A stretch of 64,000 nucleotides of DNA. Origin: Ciona intestinalis. Its lineage: Eukaryota > Chordata > Ascidiacea > Phlebobranchia > Cionidae. This document shows positions 44,101 through 54,549 of the stretch, in pieces; the first letter of the stretch is position 1, and each line of letters starts with the position of its first letter. A program made the position numbers and the translations under genes. A model generated the notes under the pieces. The model worked only from the letters and a program-made list of their open reading frames with translations, had not been told where the DNA came from and made no database searches. The stretch lies in NCBI RefSeq assembly GCF_000224145.3, contig NC_020174.2:1781056-1845055 (forward strand), given 5' to 3'.

Positions 44101-44722
44101 GGTTCTGAGAGAGAAGATGATCATGTGATAGCAGCTGATGATATAGCGGATCATATGAACGATGATGATCATGTGAAAGAACGAGTGGATTCTCATGAAA
44201 AATCATCCATAGAAACAGTTAATGATCCAATAGTTGATACAAATGTTTGTGTCACCGAAAACTTAAGCTCAGAAATCCCAAATGATCCCAATACAGTTGA
44301 AGGTAAGCTTTATGTTTTTGATTTCATCTCACAAAAGGTTAGAAAATGGAAGTAAGTTTCTTAAACAATTTTTCTTAACAAAATTTATCAAAATAATTTT
44401 AATTTAATTTTTATTTAAAATCTTTGCAGAAAATGGAAAAACTGTAGAAGAAACAAAAGATATTCCACCCAGTGATAGGTAACTTGTTCATACAAAAACA
44501 CATTGGGCAGATTTTAACTTATTTTTTTCCAGGCAAGTTGGAGAAGCTTTGTCACTTGAGAAGAATCTTAATGAAGCGATTCTTGCAAAGATAGAAGAGA
44601 AATTAGACAGTGTAGGTGAGGTAGGGGATCGCTCACGGACATCATCACATGATGATGGAAGAGAACCCCCTCCTTTATTTGATGATGAAGAAGAGGATGA
44701 TGATTTAGATTGGTTGAATTAA
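32195..44722 (+). CDS. FKBP15: FK506-binding protein 15 (WAFL/FKBP133), complete, 27 exons
   Basis: Exons: 32195-32259, 32321-32445, 32892-32976, 33073-33142, 33614-33688, 33915-34013, 34186-34416, 34908-35051, 35238-35347, 35598-35649, 35723-35848, 36090-36239, 38176-38299, 38643-38719, 39158-39277, 39693-39787, 39918-40043, 40368-40507, 40960-41096, 41592-41726, 42098-42199, 42538-42630, 42920-43045, 43352-43459, 43654-44302, 44430-44478, 44533-44722. The total of 3603 nt gives 1200 residues (human about 1219). Order: DDDGEFLNP N-terminus; WH1-like domain, residues about 75-173 (NNYASFYDDQRQSW); FKBP domain about 195-298 (VIQGWEQGMMGMQKGG, IPPHLAYGE, VPPNSTLAF); conserved MRMAKMGQAL; Pro/His-rich linker; long coiled coil about 485-905; acidic tail ending PPLFDDEEEDDDLDWLN, the counterpart of the human C-terminus. 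Human FKBP15 links early endosomes to actin and to WIP/N-WASP; the same role is inferred. Confidence 0.95.
32982..33012 (+). repeat. (TA)n microsatellite
   Basis: About 13 TA units lie a few bases downstream of the FKBP15 exon 3 donor. Confidence 0.95.
33325..33560 (+). repeat. SINE copy, most of length, in FKBP15 intron 4
   Basis: It runs from CAGGCTCGTTGCTGCTACCA (just past the tRNA-like head) through GACTAATGGGTTGTCTAAAT and AAAGTTACATAAGTGGTAAC to ATGAAACAGAACATCTGTGT and the tail AAGCAAGTTACATCTATTTA. Confidence 0.75.
34075..34175 (+). repeat. SINE tail fragment in FKBP15 intron 6
   Basis: GTGTATGAAACAGAACATCT followed by GTTCTAACAACTGTCATTGA and a degraded AAAGATAAACATAC tail. Confidence 0.6.
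36320..36420 (+). repeat. SINE tRNA-like head in FKBP15 intron 12
   Basis: The head shows TGATTAGTGTGCCTGCCTAT, then the B-box-like CACAGGTTCAGGGCTTG and GATGCTACTGTTGGGGG. It is separated from any body sequence. Confidence 0.55.
36547..37850. mobile_element. Non-autonomous hAT-type DNA transposon in FKBP15 intron 12
   Basis: The element is 1304 bp, including the 50-N gap. Terminal inverted repeats start CAGGATTGTAAAA (left) and end TTTTACAATCCTG (right). It is flanked on both sides by the identical 8 bp ATGAAATA (36539-36546 and 37851-37858). An 8 bp duplication and CAGG-type ends are typical of the hAT superfamily. Subterminal copies of ATCCGGACG occur at both ends (36570 and 36600; 37783 and 37803), a common hAT arrangement. 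No transposase domain is recognisable in the visible part. Confidence 0.88.
37210..37259. other. Assembly gap (50 N) inside the hAT element
   Basis: Fifty consecutive N. The true element length is therefore unknown. Confidence 0.99.
38328..38590 (+). repeat. Full-length SINE in FKBP15 intron 13
   Basis: All parts are present in order: tRNA-like head (GGCTCAGTTGTTAACGTGCC, TTTTGGGTGAAGGCTTG), CTGCTACCGTTGTGGCC, GTCACTAATCAGTTGTCTAA, AGTTACATATATATGGTAAC, GTATGAAACAGAACACCCGT, and the tail ACCACGCAAGGGTAAAGCAA. It is a good reference copy. Confidence 0.8.
40530..40800 (+). repeat. Full-length SINE in FKBP15 intron 18
   Basis: Head CGGCACTGTTGGTTGGCACA and GGTTCAAGGCTTGTTGCTGC, then GGGGCGTATTTGTCCTGGGG, CCAACCCAGTGGTCACTAAA, AAAGTAACACATGTGGTAAC, and AACACCCGTGTTATAACGAC. 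The B-box-like GGTTCAAGGCT is the best preserved in the window. Confidence 0.82.
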
Positions 44723-46835
44723 AATTATATCTGATCAGTCTGGCCATTGGACCTTTGCAATTTACATTAAAACATTTTGATTACTGTATCTTGTTGGGGC
44801 AATTTCTGGGATAAATCCCCATGATGTGCCTTGGCATTGAATTTCAGTCCTCAACCATGTAGAATAGAGAATTCTATCCGATTTTTTAAATATTATATTT
44901 ATTTTGAGTTATAATAATTTTAAAGTTAATAGTTAAACAGTGTACTTCATATATTCAATGTATGTTTTCGTGCCATTTTGATTCACGTTTGCTGATATTG
45001 CTTTATAATTTCACCAACTTTCACTGATTAAGTATTTAAGTGCAATAAACATTATGTTATCATCCAAGCGTTGAGTTTGCATTTCATCTGCAAAGGTGGG
45101 GAAAAGTTTGAGCGCTACCGGTACCTTGTTCTTTGAACATAAAGTGTTAACTGAATGCACTTTAACCATTTCTTGGAAAACGGTTTCGTAGAAACCTGTC
45201 AGCCTGCTAGTATTCTGTACTTTAACTTGTTCGTGTAAATTAAAAGATCATGCTGAATTGAAAGTAAAATGGTGCTCCTGAATACAGCGTTAGAACTGGT
45301 GTGTGTCTTTAAAACAACTGTGGTAGGGGGGTAAAATGGGACGTGTTTTCTTTCTCGTTTCTTGATCCTTTTAGCAGTAAATAAAAAATAACTGTAAACT
45401 GTGCAACCGTGTAGCCCTGCGGCTCTAAAAAACGTCCCATCTTACCCCACAGTACTATACTTCCTTAAGCTTTTATTGCAGAATTATACTTCTGTATAAT
45501 AATAAACCATGATTCAATTTTGATGAATCAAAATGCAACTCATACATGAAGTACTTCCTTATTCCTGCAGAGCGCAAATTATTTCCTTGTTTTCTAACTC
45601 TTAACTACTTTATAATTACAACATCTTCGGAAACAAAACGTCATAAAGACATACGTAATATATTACTTTATGTTACCATAGGCACATTGTCGAAAGACGC
45701 AATTTCCAACACGTGACCATCAACGTGACACCGCGGACTGATTGATAGGACATGACGTCACATATTGCACACGCAGGTGTTCCCACATTAGGATTACACA
45801 ATTGCAAAATACCAATTACAACATATTTTTCCACGGTGTAGTAAATCAAAGTTGGTGCAACATATAATATACGCTCAGTTTGAAAATGTTTCGTTAAAAC
45901 TAAAAGTTCTATTTACGAGTTCTTAGCTGAAGTTTGTATATGCACAATACCGTTTTATCGACCATGAACCACTTTTTTTTGGTAGTCAATAAATGGATGG
46001 TTTTATGTTTCAAGACCTTTTTAATTTTTGTGCTGAAGTTGTCCACTTAAACTTAAAACATAGTAGGCGAGAAGTTGTAGGTTAAAGAGAGATGTCGTTT
46101 GCCTTTTCCGACAGTTGGATGCGACCATGTAATGAAAGGTCTTCAATTAATCAAATGTAGTTTCGTGACTATAAACTACGTATGGTGCGGCACGTATTGC
46201 TCGGGTTTACCAAGATTCCGGATACAATTCGTGGAGCTAACATACCAAAGTTTCATTCTATCATCATCGATTTACAACGTAATTACGTGTTGCTTGTGAG
46301 TTTAACTACGTCTCTACAGTGAGCATGTAGCGTATACCATGTGAATAGGCCAGTATTGTATGTGATGTCATATCGTAGCAATAGTTCTAGGTAAATGAAG
46401 GTTACGCGCCCTTACGCGTTTGATGAAAAAGCTTCTCATTCTATATTAGTACTCGGGTAGCTTTACAAGAAACGTTAATGTCATATTTCAGAAACACAGC
46501 CATAGCATCAGAGAGTTAAATTCAATAGTGAGGTTTTTACTTCGAGGTTGATAAACAAAACAGCAATTACCAGCGCAGAGAGAGTTAGCAAATGAATCAC
46601 ACGTCAGAATGTGACGCAATCCGTATATAAAATATGAATACGCGTAGGTTTGTCCATAGACAGTTATGATTGTATAGTATCATAGGTGTATGTATATTTC
46701 TGACGATCAGTTTAGCAAAAACTTTTACAAACGAATAGGCACACATCTTACCCTAACAATATTTCTTTAACGAGTTGTATTATGTTAAAGGTACACAAGA
46801 AGTCTTAGTTAAAAAGGGTGTAAATTATAACTGAA
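44723..46835. other. FKBP15 3' end and upstream region of the 7TM receptor gene
   Basis: No further gene was recognised. AATAAA near 45045 is a plausible FKBP15 poly(A) signal. A MITE lies at 45325-45455. CRE-like TGACGTCA occurs near 45753. A 66-codon open frame at 46099-46299 has no visible homology. Confidence 0.5.
45325..45458. mobile_element. MITE copy
   Basis: Left end GGTAGGGGGGTAAAATGGGA; core TTTTAGCAGTAAATAAAAAA and GTGTAGCCCTGCGGCTCTAA; right end CATCTTACCCCACAGTACTA. It is intergenic. Confidence 0.8.
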
Positions 46836-49800
46836 ATGTCGCTTACTAATCAAACGAATTCAACCAGCATCCCGCCAGCGAAGAATTTCACAGGAAGCAT
46901 AGATTATGACGATTCAAACGCAACAGATCTCGTCATATGGATTGGATGTGGCGTGTCAATAGTTGCCGTTACCATTACGTTAATAACCTACATTTCAAAC
47001 AGGTAAGCAACCGGTGGATTTATATTTTCATGTATAGTATAGGGTGGGATAGGACATGTTTTTTATGCTTTTTTGTCATATTTGGTAGTAAACAAAGAAT
47101 ATTAAAAAATGTATAATAGTAGACCCTCGAGTTTAAATGAGCGTTGTTAGTTGTTAAAATTCCTATTATGAAACATGGAATTTCTTTACTAACGGTATCC
47201 CATCTTACCCCACAGTACCTAATTATACAAATCCAACTCTTTATACAAACGTGCAGACGCCTACGTGTTCGACGCAGACATATGCTTACCATCAATCTAT
47301 GCATATCATTGCTTATATTCTACGTTGGTTTTGTTATGTCTTTTAAATCTGGGACTCCGAACATGGAAGGAATGAACCATACACATTTCGATATAAAAGT
47401 CCCAATGTCATCGAGCTGTATTGCAGGTAATGTTAACATTAGGGTATACTGAATATACGAATGTCGCATATTTAACTTCTTATGATGGCAACTACAGTCA
47501 TCATATAAACACGGTGGTTTTGTTTTATACACCTCATGCCTGTTTACTAGTTACCACTTATGTGCAACTTTGTAGGTTGTTTTGTAAAACTGATAAATTA
47601 GCCAAACCAAAGTGTTGACTAATGGGTTGGAGCAAATCCTGTTACGTTTCCTGTGCAGGCACACAAGTGTAGCAGAAACGAGCCATGAATCCGGTATCCT
47701 CTGGTTTAGAGGTGACCGCTCCAGTTATATCTGCTACCATATTTATTTCATTGTAATGTTACAGCTGCGATTACGATCCATATATAGGAAAGAACGTTTT
47801 CGTGTAACGAGGCCATGTCCTGGCGATGTTTCGTAATATTGCTTATTCGTGAAATGGCATGGATAATAAAAAGACAACAGTAATTAACGAACTTCTTCTA
47901 ATGTGAAAATGTTCGTCGGGTGTAATGACTTTATATCCAATATTTGGGTGTTAAGTTTTAATTCCTTATGTGTGTGTCATAACGACTGCCATATTACTTC
48001 CCGTATTGTAACCTCACTATACCAAATAGACAAAATTTAGTTATATTATTATTATGCCACCCACAATTTAACATACTGGCACGATGTGTATAAAACAGAA
48101 CACCCGTGTTATAAGGACTGTCGTTTTCCGGCCATTGCGCGAGGATAAAATAAGTTACATTCATTCATTCATTCATTCGTGTGACAGGATTTAAAAAAAT
48201 ATTTTTAGAACTTTTATTACCATACCAAAGAGACAAAAACTAGTTATGCTACTATTATGTTACAGGTGCCATCCTTACAATGGCGGGCTGGTTCTTCTTA
48301 CAATTATGGCTTGTCATGCATTGGGCTTACCTTGCCTTTGTAACAAAACAGAGAGCTGGGAGGCATATATCTAACTTCGTTATTAAAACTGCTGTACCAG
48401 CGTACGGTGAGTCATAAAATTTACTTCACACGATAGTTATAGTACTGTGTGGAAAGATGGATACCTTCAGCACAAATTGTACCATATTTCCCAAATATTT
48501 GTAACATATTTTTTTTAAATAAAGCTATTTCATATTCTTAAGGGTTCAGTAATATATAGTGGGATGGGGGGAGACGGGACACCTTTCACACATAACATCC
48601 AAATATTCTGATCGTATTTCAAACAATTAACAACGGTCTATGGAAGCCGTGAGGATACGGTTTTATAATTCTTTTTCTTTGTTTACTATCAAATGGGACG
48701 AGAAAATGGAACAAAAAGGTGCCCCATCTTTCTCCACTCACTGTATTTCCTAATCGCCTTTTAATAGTTAAAAACGACCTTTTAGACTCGTATTGAGGAA
48801 CCGATTATGTAGTTCTGTAAATTTTGTTTGTTTACTACCAAATGGTACAAAAAAGAGGATAAAAACATGTCCTATCTTTTCTCACCTTATACTACACATG
48901 AAATTGACCATCTTACCTCAACCCGCACCTTTTAATTTAAGTTATTTTCCAAGGTTTATCATTGTTATATGTGGCAATACTAGCTGGCGTCGATAAAGCC
49001 AACAACCATCGTTTAATTTCTCCATTCAAGTAAGTCATATCCCCCCTCTATTTATAGAAACTAGCAGGCCTGAGTTGTTCAATGATTCACAATTAATTCA
49101 ACTACCTACAGCTATGTAGTAACTCATAAGCACACGTAACGGTAAGGACAATATTTAACATAGCTATGTTTAATATAAAATGCATCATCTGTTGTTCGAG
49201 TTTGAAATGAACAAGTTAAAAGGTGAAATTGTAAATGAACGAATAATTCTCATCCTCAAATGGCGGGGCAGCTGCAGTCGTTATTATAGGGTATGTTTCA
49301 TACACCTCGTGCCTGGTTACAAGTTATCACATTTTGTGCAACTTTGTGGGTGTTTGTTTTTTTGCAGTCTATTTATATTTAGTATATACTTGAATTTTAT
49401 ACAACCTATAAGAAACTACCGGGTTGGAGCAATAAAAGAAAAACTATTACCATTGAAAAACTATTTCAAAATATTTTTGGACTTCTAATTCAAAATCCTA
49501 AACATTTTTTCAGTTGTTTGTTTGTTTTAATTGACGAAGGCTTCGCATATGCGTTCGCTGTCACATCTGCGTTGTGCGTAACTGTGGTATCCGCATGTGC
49601 GCTGTACATCATCGTCAAGTTAACGATCAAGAAAACTAAAAGCACTGTTCAATCAAAACTAAAGGTACCATTTACGTAGAATCGAGTCAATAAAACTTGT
49701 TTATACAGCCATCGTTCATCGTATATATACCACCTACAACCATTACAAATATAGTTATTAATAGCATGCGAATGAAACATACTAAACTCTTTGTATAAAC

Positions 49801-52549
49801 TAAAGTAAATGCAGGGGTTTATATATGGTGTGGTGTCGTGTTTACTTTGTAAGCTTTCTTTGCAAAGGCGTGTGTTTCTGTATGTATGTGAATATTTGGG
49901 TTTAGTTGTGTTGTTTTTTCGTTCACTGTTAGTTTTATATACGCTACAAGACTGATGAAAAGCGCTCGCATCGTAACCGATGGATAACTGTTCCGAGGAT
50001 CCATACTGATAGCATTAATTCTATGAATTTCATGGGCAAGTCTCATTACAGACATTTTTTTAACCTATTAGCCAATCTTGCTTCGTCCATATTTCAATAT
50101 TAAATAACCCTAAACAACGAATTCATTACCCACAAAAAAGTAGCTCGTGTGCTGTTAACCCATAAATCGTTAAGGGAACTTTTCGGCCAACCTAACATAA
50201 CAAAACTATAAAATATAAGTCACAATTTTGCTTCACAGAAATCACGTCGTTCTTTGATCCGAACTATTATGTTGACTCTTGCCATCTACACTCTTATGAT
50301 TCCTTTGTTGATATCGTTAGTTGTTCATCGAATAGAAGGAGATGCGTCTTTGGAGGTAATGTGATTTGTCACTGGTTTTACGAATTATTTGTGTGTTGTA
50401 GTATAGTACATGTTGTAGTATAGTATTGTGGGGTAAGATGGGACGCCATAAATACATGTAGTTTTTGAATGTTTGTTATTTACTACTAAATGGAACAAAA
50501 ATGATGTCCCATCCCACTCCAACTTATGATATGTGCATGAGATTTTACATTAACTAAAAATGTGTATAAAGAAAGATATACACCTATACGGTGTAACTAC
50601 TTTCTATATACCACACTACGTATTGTTTTGTCCTATATTGACTATCGTACTCATTAACACCTACCTATTATAACCTCCCACGTTTACAACACCACGTATA
50701 CGTAATTTTTATGCCTGCCTTCCCACAAATTTAGTTTTAGTGACGCATTTTTCCAAATGACAGTTACATACTGACTGTTATGTATAGTTCGCTTAAGATT
50801 CTTTAATGTTGGCTAGAGTATTTTCCAAATCAAATCTCTTGTTTTAACCAAAAAAAGTTACATACGTGGTAACTCGTATAATAATAAATGCGAACACGGG
50901 GTCATAAAAAAGAACAGCTGTGTTATAAAGATTGACCTTGCCTCGCCATCACGCGAAGGTTAAACAAGTAATAGTCGTGACAAACATTCGAATTTATTTA
51001 TTTATACATTATTGCAGTCAGTGCAGTTACAAATAAACCTTGGATACGTGATGGGAATCATTGCTGGCTTGGAAGGAATTCTTATAGTGGGAATATTACT
51101 CTTTCAAAACGAAGAGTTTCGATTCCACTGGGTCTCCGTGTTTTCGGTAACTTACTTATTATTTGACTTGGTTTTTAGTAAATAATTAATAATATGGGGG
51201 TACGTAGAGGGGCAAGACACCTTGTCCAACCTAATGGTTCAAATATTCAATGAATAACCCCCCTTTGAGCGGGCAGCACGAGGTGTGTAAAACAACACAC
51301 CCATGACATATAAAAAACTGTAGTTGCCCCGCCACGCAAGGATAAACCAAGTCATTCATTTATTTAATTTTCTGCAGGGAAGAGATCCCTCTTTATCACC
51401 TGGTAGCATCCGCAATATTACTCGCCGTGGAAGATCAAGCAAGTCCAACATCATTGTTGCTCCACAAGACATGTCGAGACAACAAGTTAGTGCGGTTAGG
51501 ATTGTACCACGTGACTCGAACACTGTTGCCATGACGGCGGCGGATGAAGATTTTTTATCATCGGCACGTGACACACATGAACTTCCAATCACAACTTCGT
51601 CTTCGTCGATTCTTACAATCTTAACCAATCGACGTAAAGTAAGTTTATTATATACCTTTTTTATGTGTAGTGGTAATTTAAACAACCCACAGTGATCAGC
51701 ATTATTGGTTTGAAACAATATCAACACCAAACATTAAACTCAATATTCCTATAAAGTTGTTTATATGCGAAATTGTTGAAAATTTGCTTACTCTAACTAA
51801 AACCAACGTCTAAAATCAGCTTATACATTTCGTTTGGGATACAATCTTTTATACTTCATCAATAATCGTACACATTTTTAGATGACTGCACCTGCCAACA
51901 TAGAAAATGATGAAGCAGTCTCAGAAACTCAGGTTTGAACAGTTCCCTACAATGCTTGGTTACTTATGTATTTCTAATACCTATCAACTTAATTTATGTC
52001 CTAGAGCGCCGATGATGCAATAAACAAAGATAGATCGGCGAGTCTTTTTAACCGGGCTCTGCGAAATTCAGTTCGAAGATCGAGTAAAACGAACACACCA
52101 CCGCTGTCTCCTGCTACCCAGGCAAAAACACTCAACCGGTAAAAATGCGGTTTGTGCATTTTGATCTAATTAGCACCTAAAACCTTTTTTCACTAAGTCC
52201 AAACATAATATTATAAGATCTACTTTTTCAATAGTACATAGTCGTAGTAACAGTTTTGAGTGAGGAGAATTATAGTAACATAGAATTCCAAAGTCCACGG
52301 CAGGGTTATTCTTACGAGTGAAATATGACGTGCAATGTGGCATTTGTATTTTGTCACGTCGCACCGCAGTTTCCCGCTATTGTTTATATTTTAAACCACA
52401 AACCCGCGTATGATAATAGTCTAACCTCGAACAAGTCTTCCAAGAAAAACGCCAGGCATATCAATTAATCATTTTGTTTTACAAGGTACCAATTTCGTGA
52501 CTCCAGGGTGTCGTATGGTGGAGACATTGAACGAAAATCATCGTTTTAG
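46836..52549 (+). CDS. Adhesion-GPCR-like (family B) seven-TM receptor with very short N-terminus
   Basis: Exons: 46836-47002, 47257-47426, 48266-48406, 48954-49029, 49514-49664, 50239-50355, 51018-51146, 51378-51638, 51882-51932, 52005-52138, 52486-52549. The total of 1461 nt gives 486 residues. A ~32-residue N-terminus carries four N-glycosylation sequons (NQT, NST, NFT, NAT) and no GPS/GAIN region. Seven hydrophobic segments follow: TM1 about 33-56 (LVIWIGCGVSIVAVTITLI), TM2 after RRRHMLTINLCISLL, TM3 with CIAGAILTMAGWFFLQLWLV, TM4 AYGLSLLYVAILAG, TM5 FAYAFAVTSALCVTVVSACA, TM6 RTIMLTLAIYTLMIPLLISL, TM7 GYVMGIIAGLEGILIVGILL. The TM2/TM3 wording and the Cys in TM3 and in the second outer loop resemble adhesion/secretin receptors. 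The ~175-residue Ser/Arg-rich cytoplasmic tail could be phosphorylated. The ligand is unknown. An upstream extracellular exon cannot be excluded, but the Met is followed directly by a plausible N-out segment. Confidence 0.75.
47034..47222. mobile_element. MITE filling intron 1 of the 7TM gene
   Basis: Left end TATAGGGTGGGATAGGACAT; core ATTTGGTAGTAAACAAAGAA; right end CATCTTACCCCACAGTACCT. About 190 of the 254 intron bases (47003-47256) belong to it. Confidence 0.8.
47455..47660 (-). repeat. SINE copy in intron 2 of the 7TM gene
   Basis: Read on + it shows GGTGGTTTTGTTTTATACAC, ACTAGTTACCACTTATGTGC, then GTTGACTAATGGGTTGGAGC. The order is that of the antisense SINE body. Confidence 0.65.
48055..48188 (+). 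repeat. SINE 3' half with ATTC tail
   Basis: GTATAAAACAGAACACCCGT, GTTATAAGGACTGTCGTTTT and GCGCGAGGATAAAATAAGTT are followed by a simple tail of four CATT units. The tail marks the 3' end of the family. Confidence 0.75.
48440..48935. mobile_element. Cluster of MITE copies in intron 3 of the 7TM gene
   Basis: At least three sets of termini are seen: TACTGTGTGGAAAGATGGAT, TAGTGGGATGGGGGGAGACG, and inverted ends GCCCCATCTTTCTCCACTCA and CCATCTTACCTCAACCCGCA. Cores read TTTGTTTACTATCAAATGGG and TTTGTTTACTACCAAATGGT. Copies are nested or truncated. Confidence 0.75.
49230..49440 (-). repeat. SINE copy in intron 4 of the 7TM gene
   Basis: Read on + it shows AATGGCGGGGCAGCTGCAGT, GGTATGTTTCATACACCTCG, GGTTACAAGTTATCACATTT, then ACTACCGGGTTGGAGCAATA. 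Confidence 0.65.
50410..50530. mobile_element. MITE copy, internally deleted
   Basis: Left end AGTATTGTGGGGTAAGATGG, directly followed by part of the core (TTGTTATTTACTACTAAATG) and the right end CCATCCCACTCCAACTTATG. It lies in intron 6 of the 7TM gene. Confidence 0.7.
50840..50985 (+). repeat. SINE 3' half
   Basis: AAAAGTTACATACGTGGTAA, AACAGCTGTGTTATAAAGAT and CACGCGAAGGTTAAACAAGT in order. It lies in intron 6 of the 7TM gene; a further tail fragment follows in the next intron at 51255-51365. Confidence 0.65.
51255..51365 (+). repeat. SINE tail fragment
   Basis: GCAGCACGAGGTGTGTAAAA, CACACCCATGACATATAAAA, CCGCCACGCAAGGATAAACC and a short CATTCATTTATT tail. It runs nearly to the exon 8 acceptor at 51377. 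Confidence 0.65.
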
Positions 52550-53837
52550 ACTTCTTCTATAGTTCTGCATACAACTAGTGTTCACTTTTTTGCTCTATTG
52601 TTGATTTATAAAATATAATATTTCAAAATACACGTCTTTAAGAAACATGTAACTTAAATTTATTCTAGTCAGTACACAGCAAAGCAAACTCGCTATATAG
52701 GCTAATATTCATGATGTATTTGTGTATCTTCTACCACGTAAAGCAATTTGGCACATGTTGTTCCTATACAAATATAGATTGTACTTTAAGTACAGGCGCA
52801 AAGGTCGCGAAGTATCGTTCGTAAATCGACTACAGTTAACCTAAGCAGTTACGACTATGATTGCCATCATTATGTCGCTCAATTTACCTGAAAAAGATAA
52901 AGTCAGGACTCAAAGTGGTTTTAATAATCAATATTTAGTTGCAAGACAGGTGCGTTACTTCTTTGTGAATAAACCGGAAATCGAATAAAGTCATTGTTTA
53001 ACTGATTTCAAGTTATTGTGCACGTAGTGTTTATGCAGCACGTTTCATACGTAAATTACAGTTTTTGCTGTGTATTATTAGTTAATAGTAATATATCGCA
53101 GTCGTGGTTGGATAGCTCGCCACGCAACCAGCTACAAGGGATTTAAAAGTATCATTTTCGGAGTATTGGCCATGGTGCAATACACATAACGGCTGTTCCT
53201 TTAGCCAAATATTCACTAATAAATTGTTCAAAATTTTTCCAACTGTTAACTCATAATCGGGCATATAAGAAGCCATCGCATAAGTGCAAACCAATTCTAA
53301 TTCTATAACTTTTATTGCTTCTTGACGCAGATAAGTATGTGATATTATTTGTCAGTTTTCGTATTTTTTAACAACGCGTTACGCTGTCTATGAGTATAGT
53401 TGGACAAAATTCAAAATGGCAACATTGTTGTCGGCAGTCTAACCAGTCTTTTACATTTTTTTGCCAGAATAACATTGGTTTGTCGTGTGTTGTCTGTATA
53501 TGAAAAGCTATTTTGATTTTAATATCTTTGGTCTATTCGTGTCACGTCAAAATGTTCACGTTGTTTGGTCCATGTAGTCTTATTTTACAAAACAAGATAG
53601 TAGAAAGAAAGTTTATTTAAAATTTCGAAAGGCTATTTTTTAAATACTAGTGTTATCTGTCCTACAAGTTAAAAAAAAATCTTGAATGAAAAGGTTTTGC
53701 GTTGTTTTTTGTCATACTGTCATTATATTAAACATACGAACTGTTTAGTTATAAATATTCTTTATTGAGGTCTATATGTGGAATGTGGTGGGCTTGTGCT
53801 TGTATGCTGTAACCTAGCTCATCCGGTTGAAATGATG
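52550..53837. other. Intergenic, two doubtful open frames only
   Basis: On +, an ATG near 52858 opens a frame including MSLNLPEKDKVRTQSGF to a donor-like CAGGTGCGT near 52950, but no continuing exon was found. On -, a frame at 53082-53294 (MASYMPDYELTVGKILNN) ends at a stop, but its 5' continuation could not be built with sound splice sites. I recognise neither product. Confidence 0.3.
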
Positions 53838-54409
53838 GGTAATCCTTTAGCTGGTGGCCACCTAAAATTTTGGTCTCAAAATGTTCCTTAGGTAATACTG
53901 CCGCTGGTGACCAGTGAAAATTTTGGACTCAAAATGTTCCTTACGTCTCCCTGATACCCGCTGTCTATTTTTTTGGGAAAAAACTCGGGCATTCGTGTCG
54001 AAAAATAACTTTGAAAATGGGTAAATCCTGCTGCATCACCTTATTTTCCACACCAGCCGTTATGAATTAACCAAGGTTGGATTATTACGTCATAGAATGC
54101 GTGTTGTTACGTTTGATTCCTGCGTTAAAACAATGCGAAAAAAACAGGCTATATCGTCCTGTAACGTATGTAATATACCACTATTGTGATGTAACAGACC
54201 GCCATTGTAACATTATAAATCATCAACCTTACGCAAATCAGATGAATTACGGTGACACAGCATGTTTTCGCGCATTTTCAAAGTTAATTTTCGACTCGAA
54301 CGTCCGAGTTTTTTTTAAAAAAAGTTATACAGTGGGACAGTGAGTATCAGTGAGACCTAAGGAACATTTTGAAACTAAATTACAGGTGGTTACCAGCTAA
54401 AGGATTACC
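53838..54409. mobile_element. Foldback/MITE-like element
   Basis: Inverted arms of about 55 bp, 53838-53893 (GGTAATCCTTTAGCTGGTGG .. AAATGTTCCTTAGGT) and 54355-54409 (ACCTAAGGAACATTTTGAAA .. GCTAAAGGATTACC), bracket about 460 bp. The left arm is followed by a direct, diverged duplicate of itself (TTTGGACTCAAAATGTTCCT at about 53927). AAATGATGGG occurs just outside both arms (53830, 54410). The last is inverted relative to nothing else and may be part of a target duplication. The 88-codon frame inside shows no known domain. Confidence 0.65.
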
Positions 54410-54549
54410 GAAATGATGGGGGAACTGTGGGATAAATACTAAAATACCATGCCTTGATTTTTGTAAATTACCCACATCCACATAGAATAGAAAAATAAAA
54501 ATATGTTTCATTTTCTAGCTTGTTTGTTTGTGCTGTGTTTCCCTTCAGC

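Noticed and set aside
43616-44206. 196-codon His-rich open frame on the minus strand
   Set aside because: It is the exact antisense of the Asp/His-rich FKBP15 exon 25. GAT/CAT repeats keep several frames open; there is no independent support.
53082-53294. Minus-strand frame containing MASYMPDYELTVGKILNN as the last exon of an unknown gene
   Set aside because: It reads like protein, but I could not connect it to an upstream exon with proper splice sites and frame. It is mentioned in the intergenic entry only.
54077-54343. 88-codon open frame inside the foldback element
   Set aside because: It lies wholly between inverted arms, begins with a non-ATG codon and shows no transposase or other motif.
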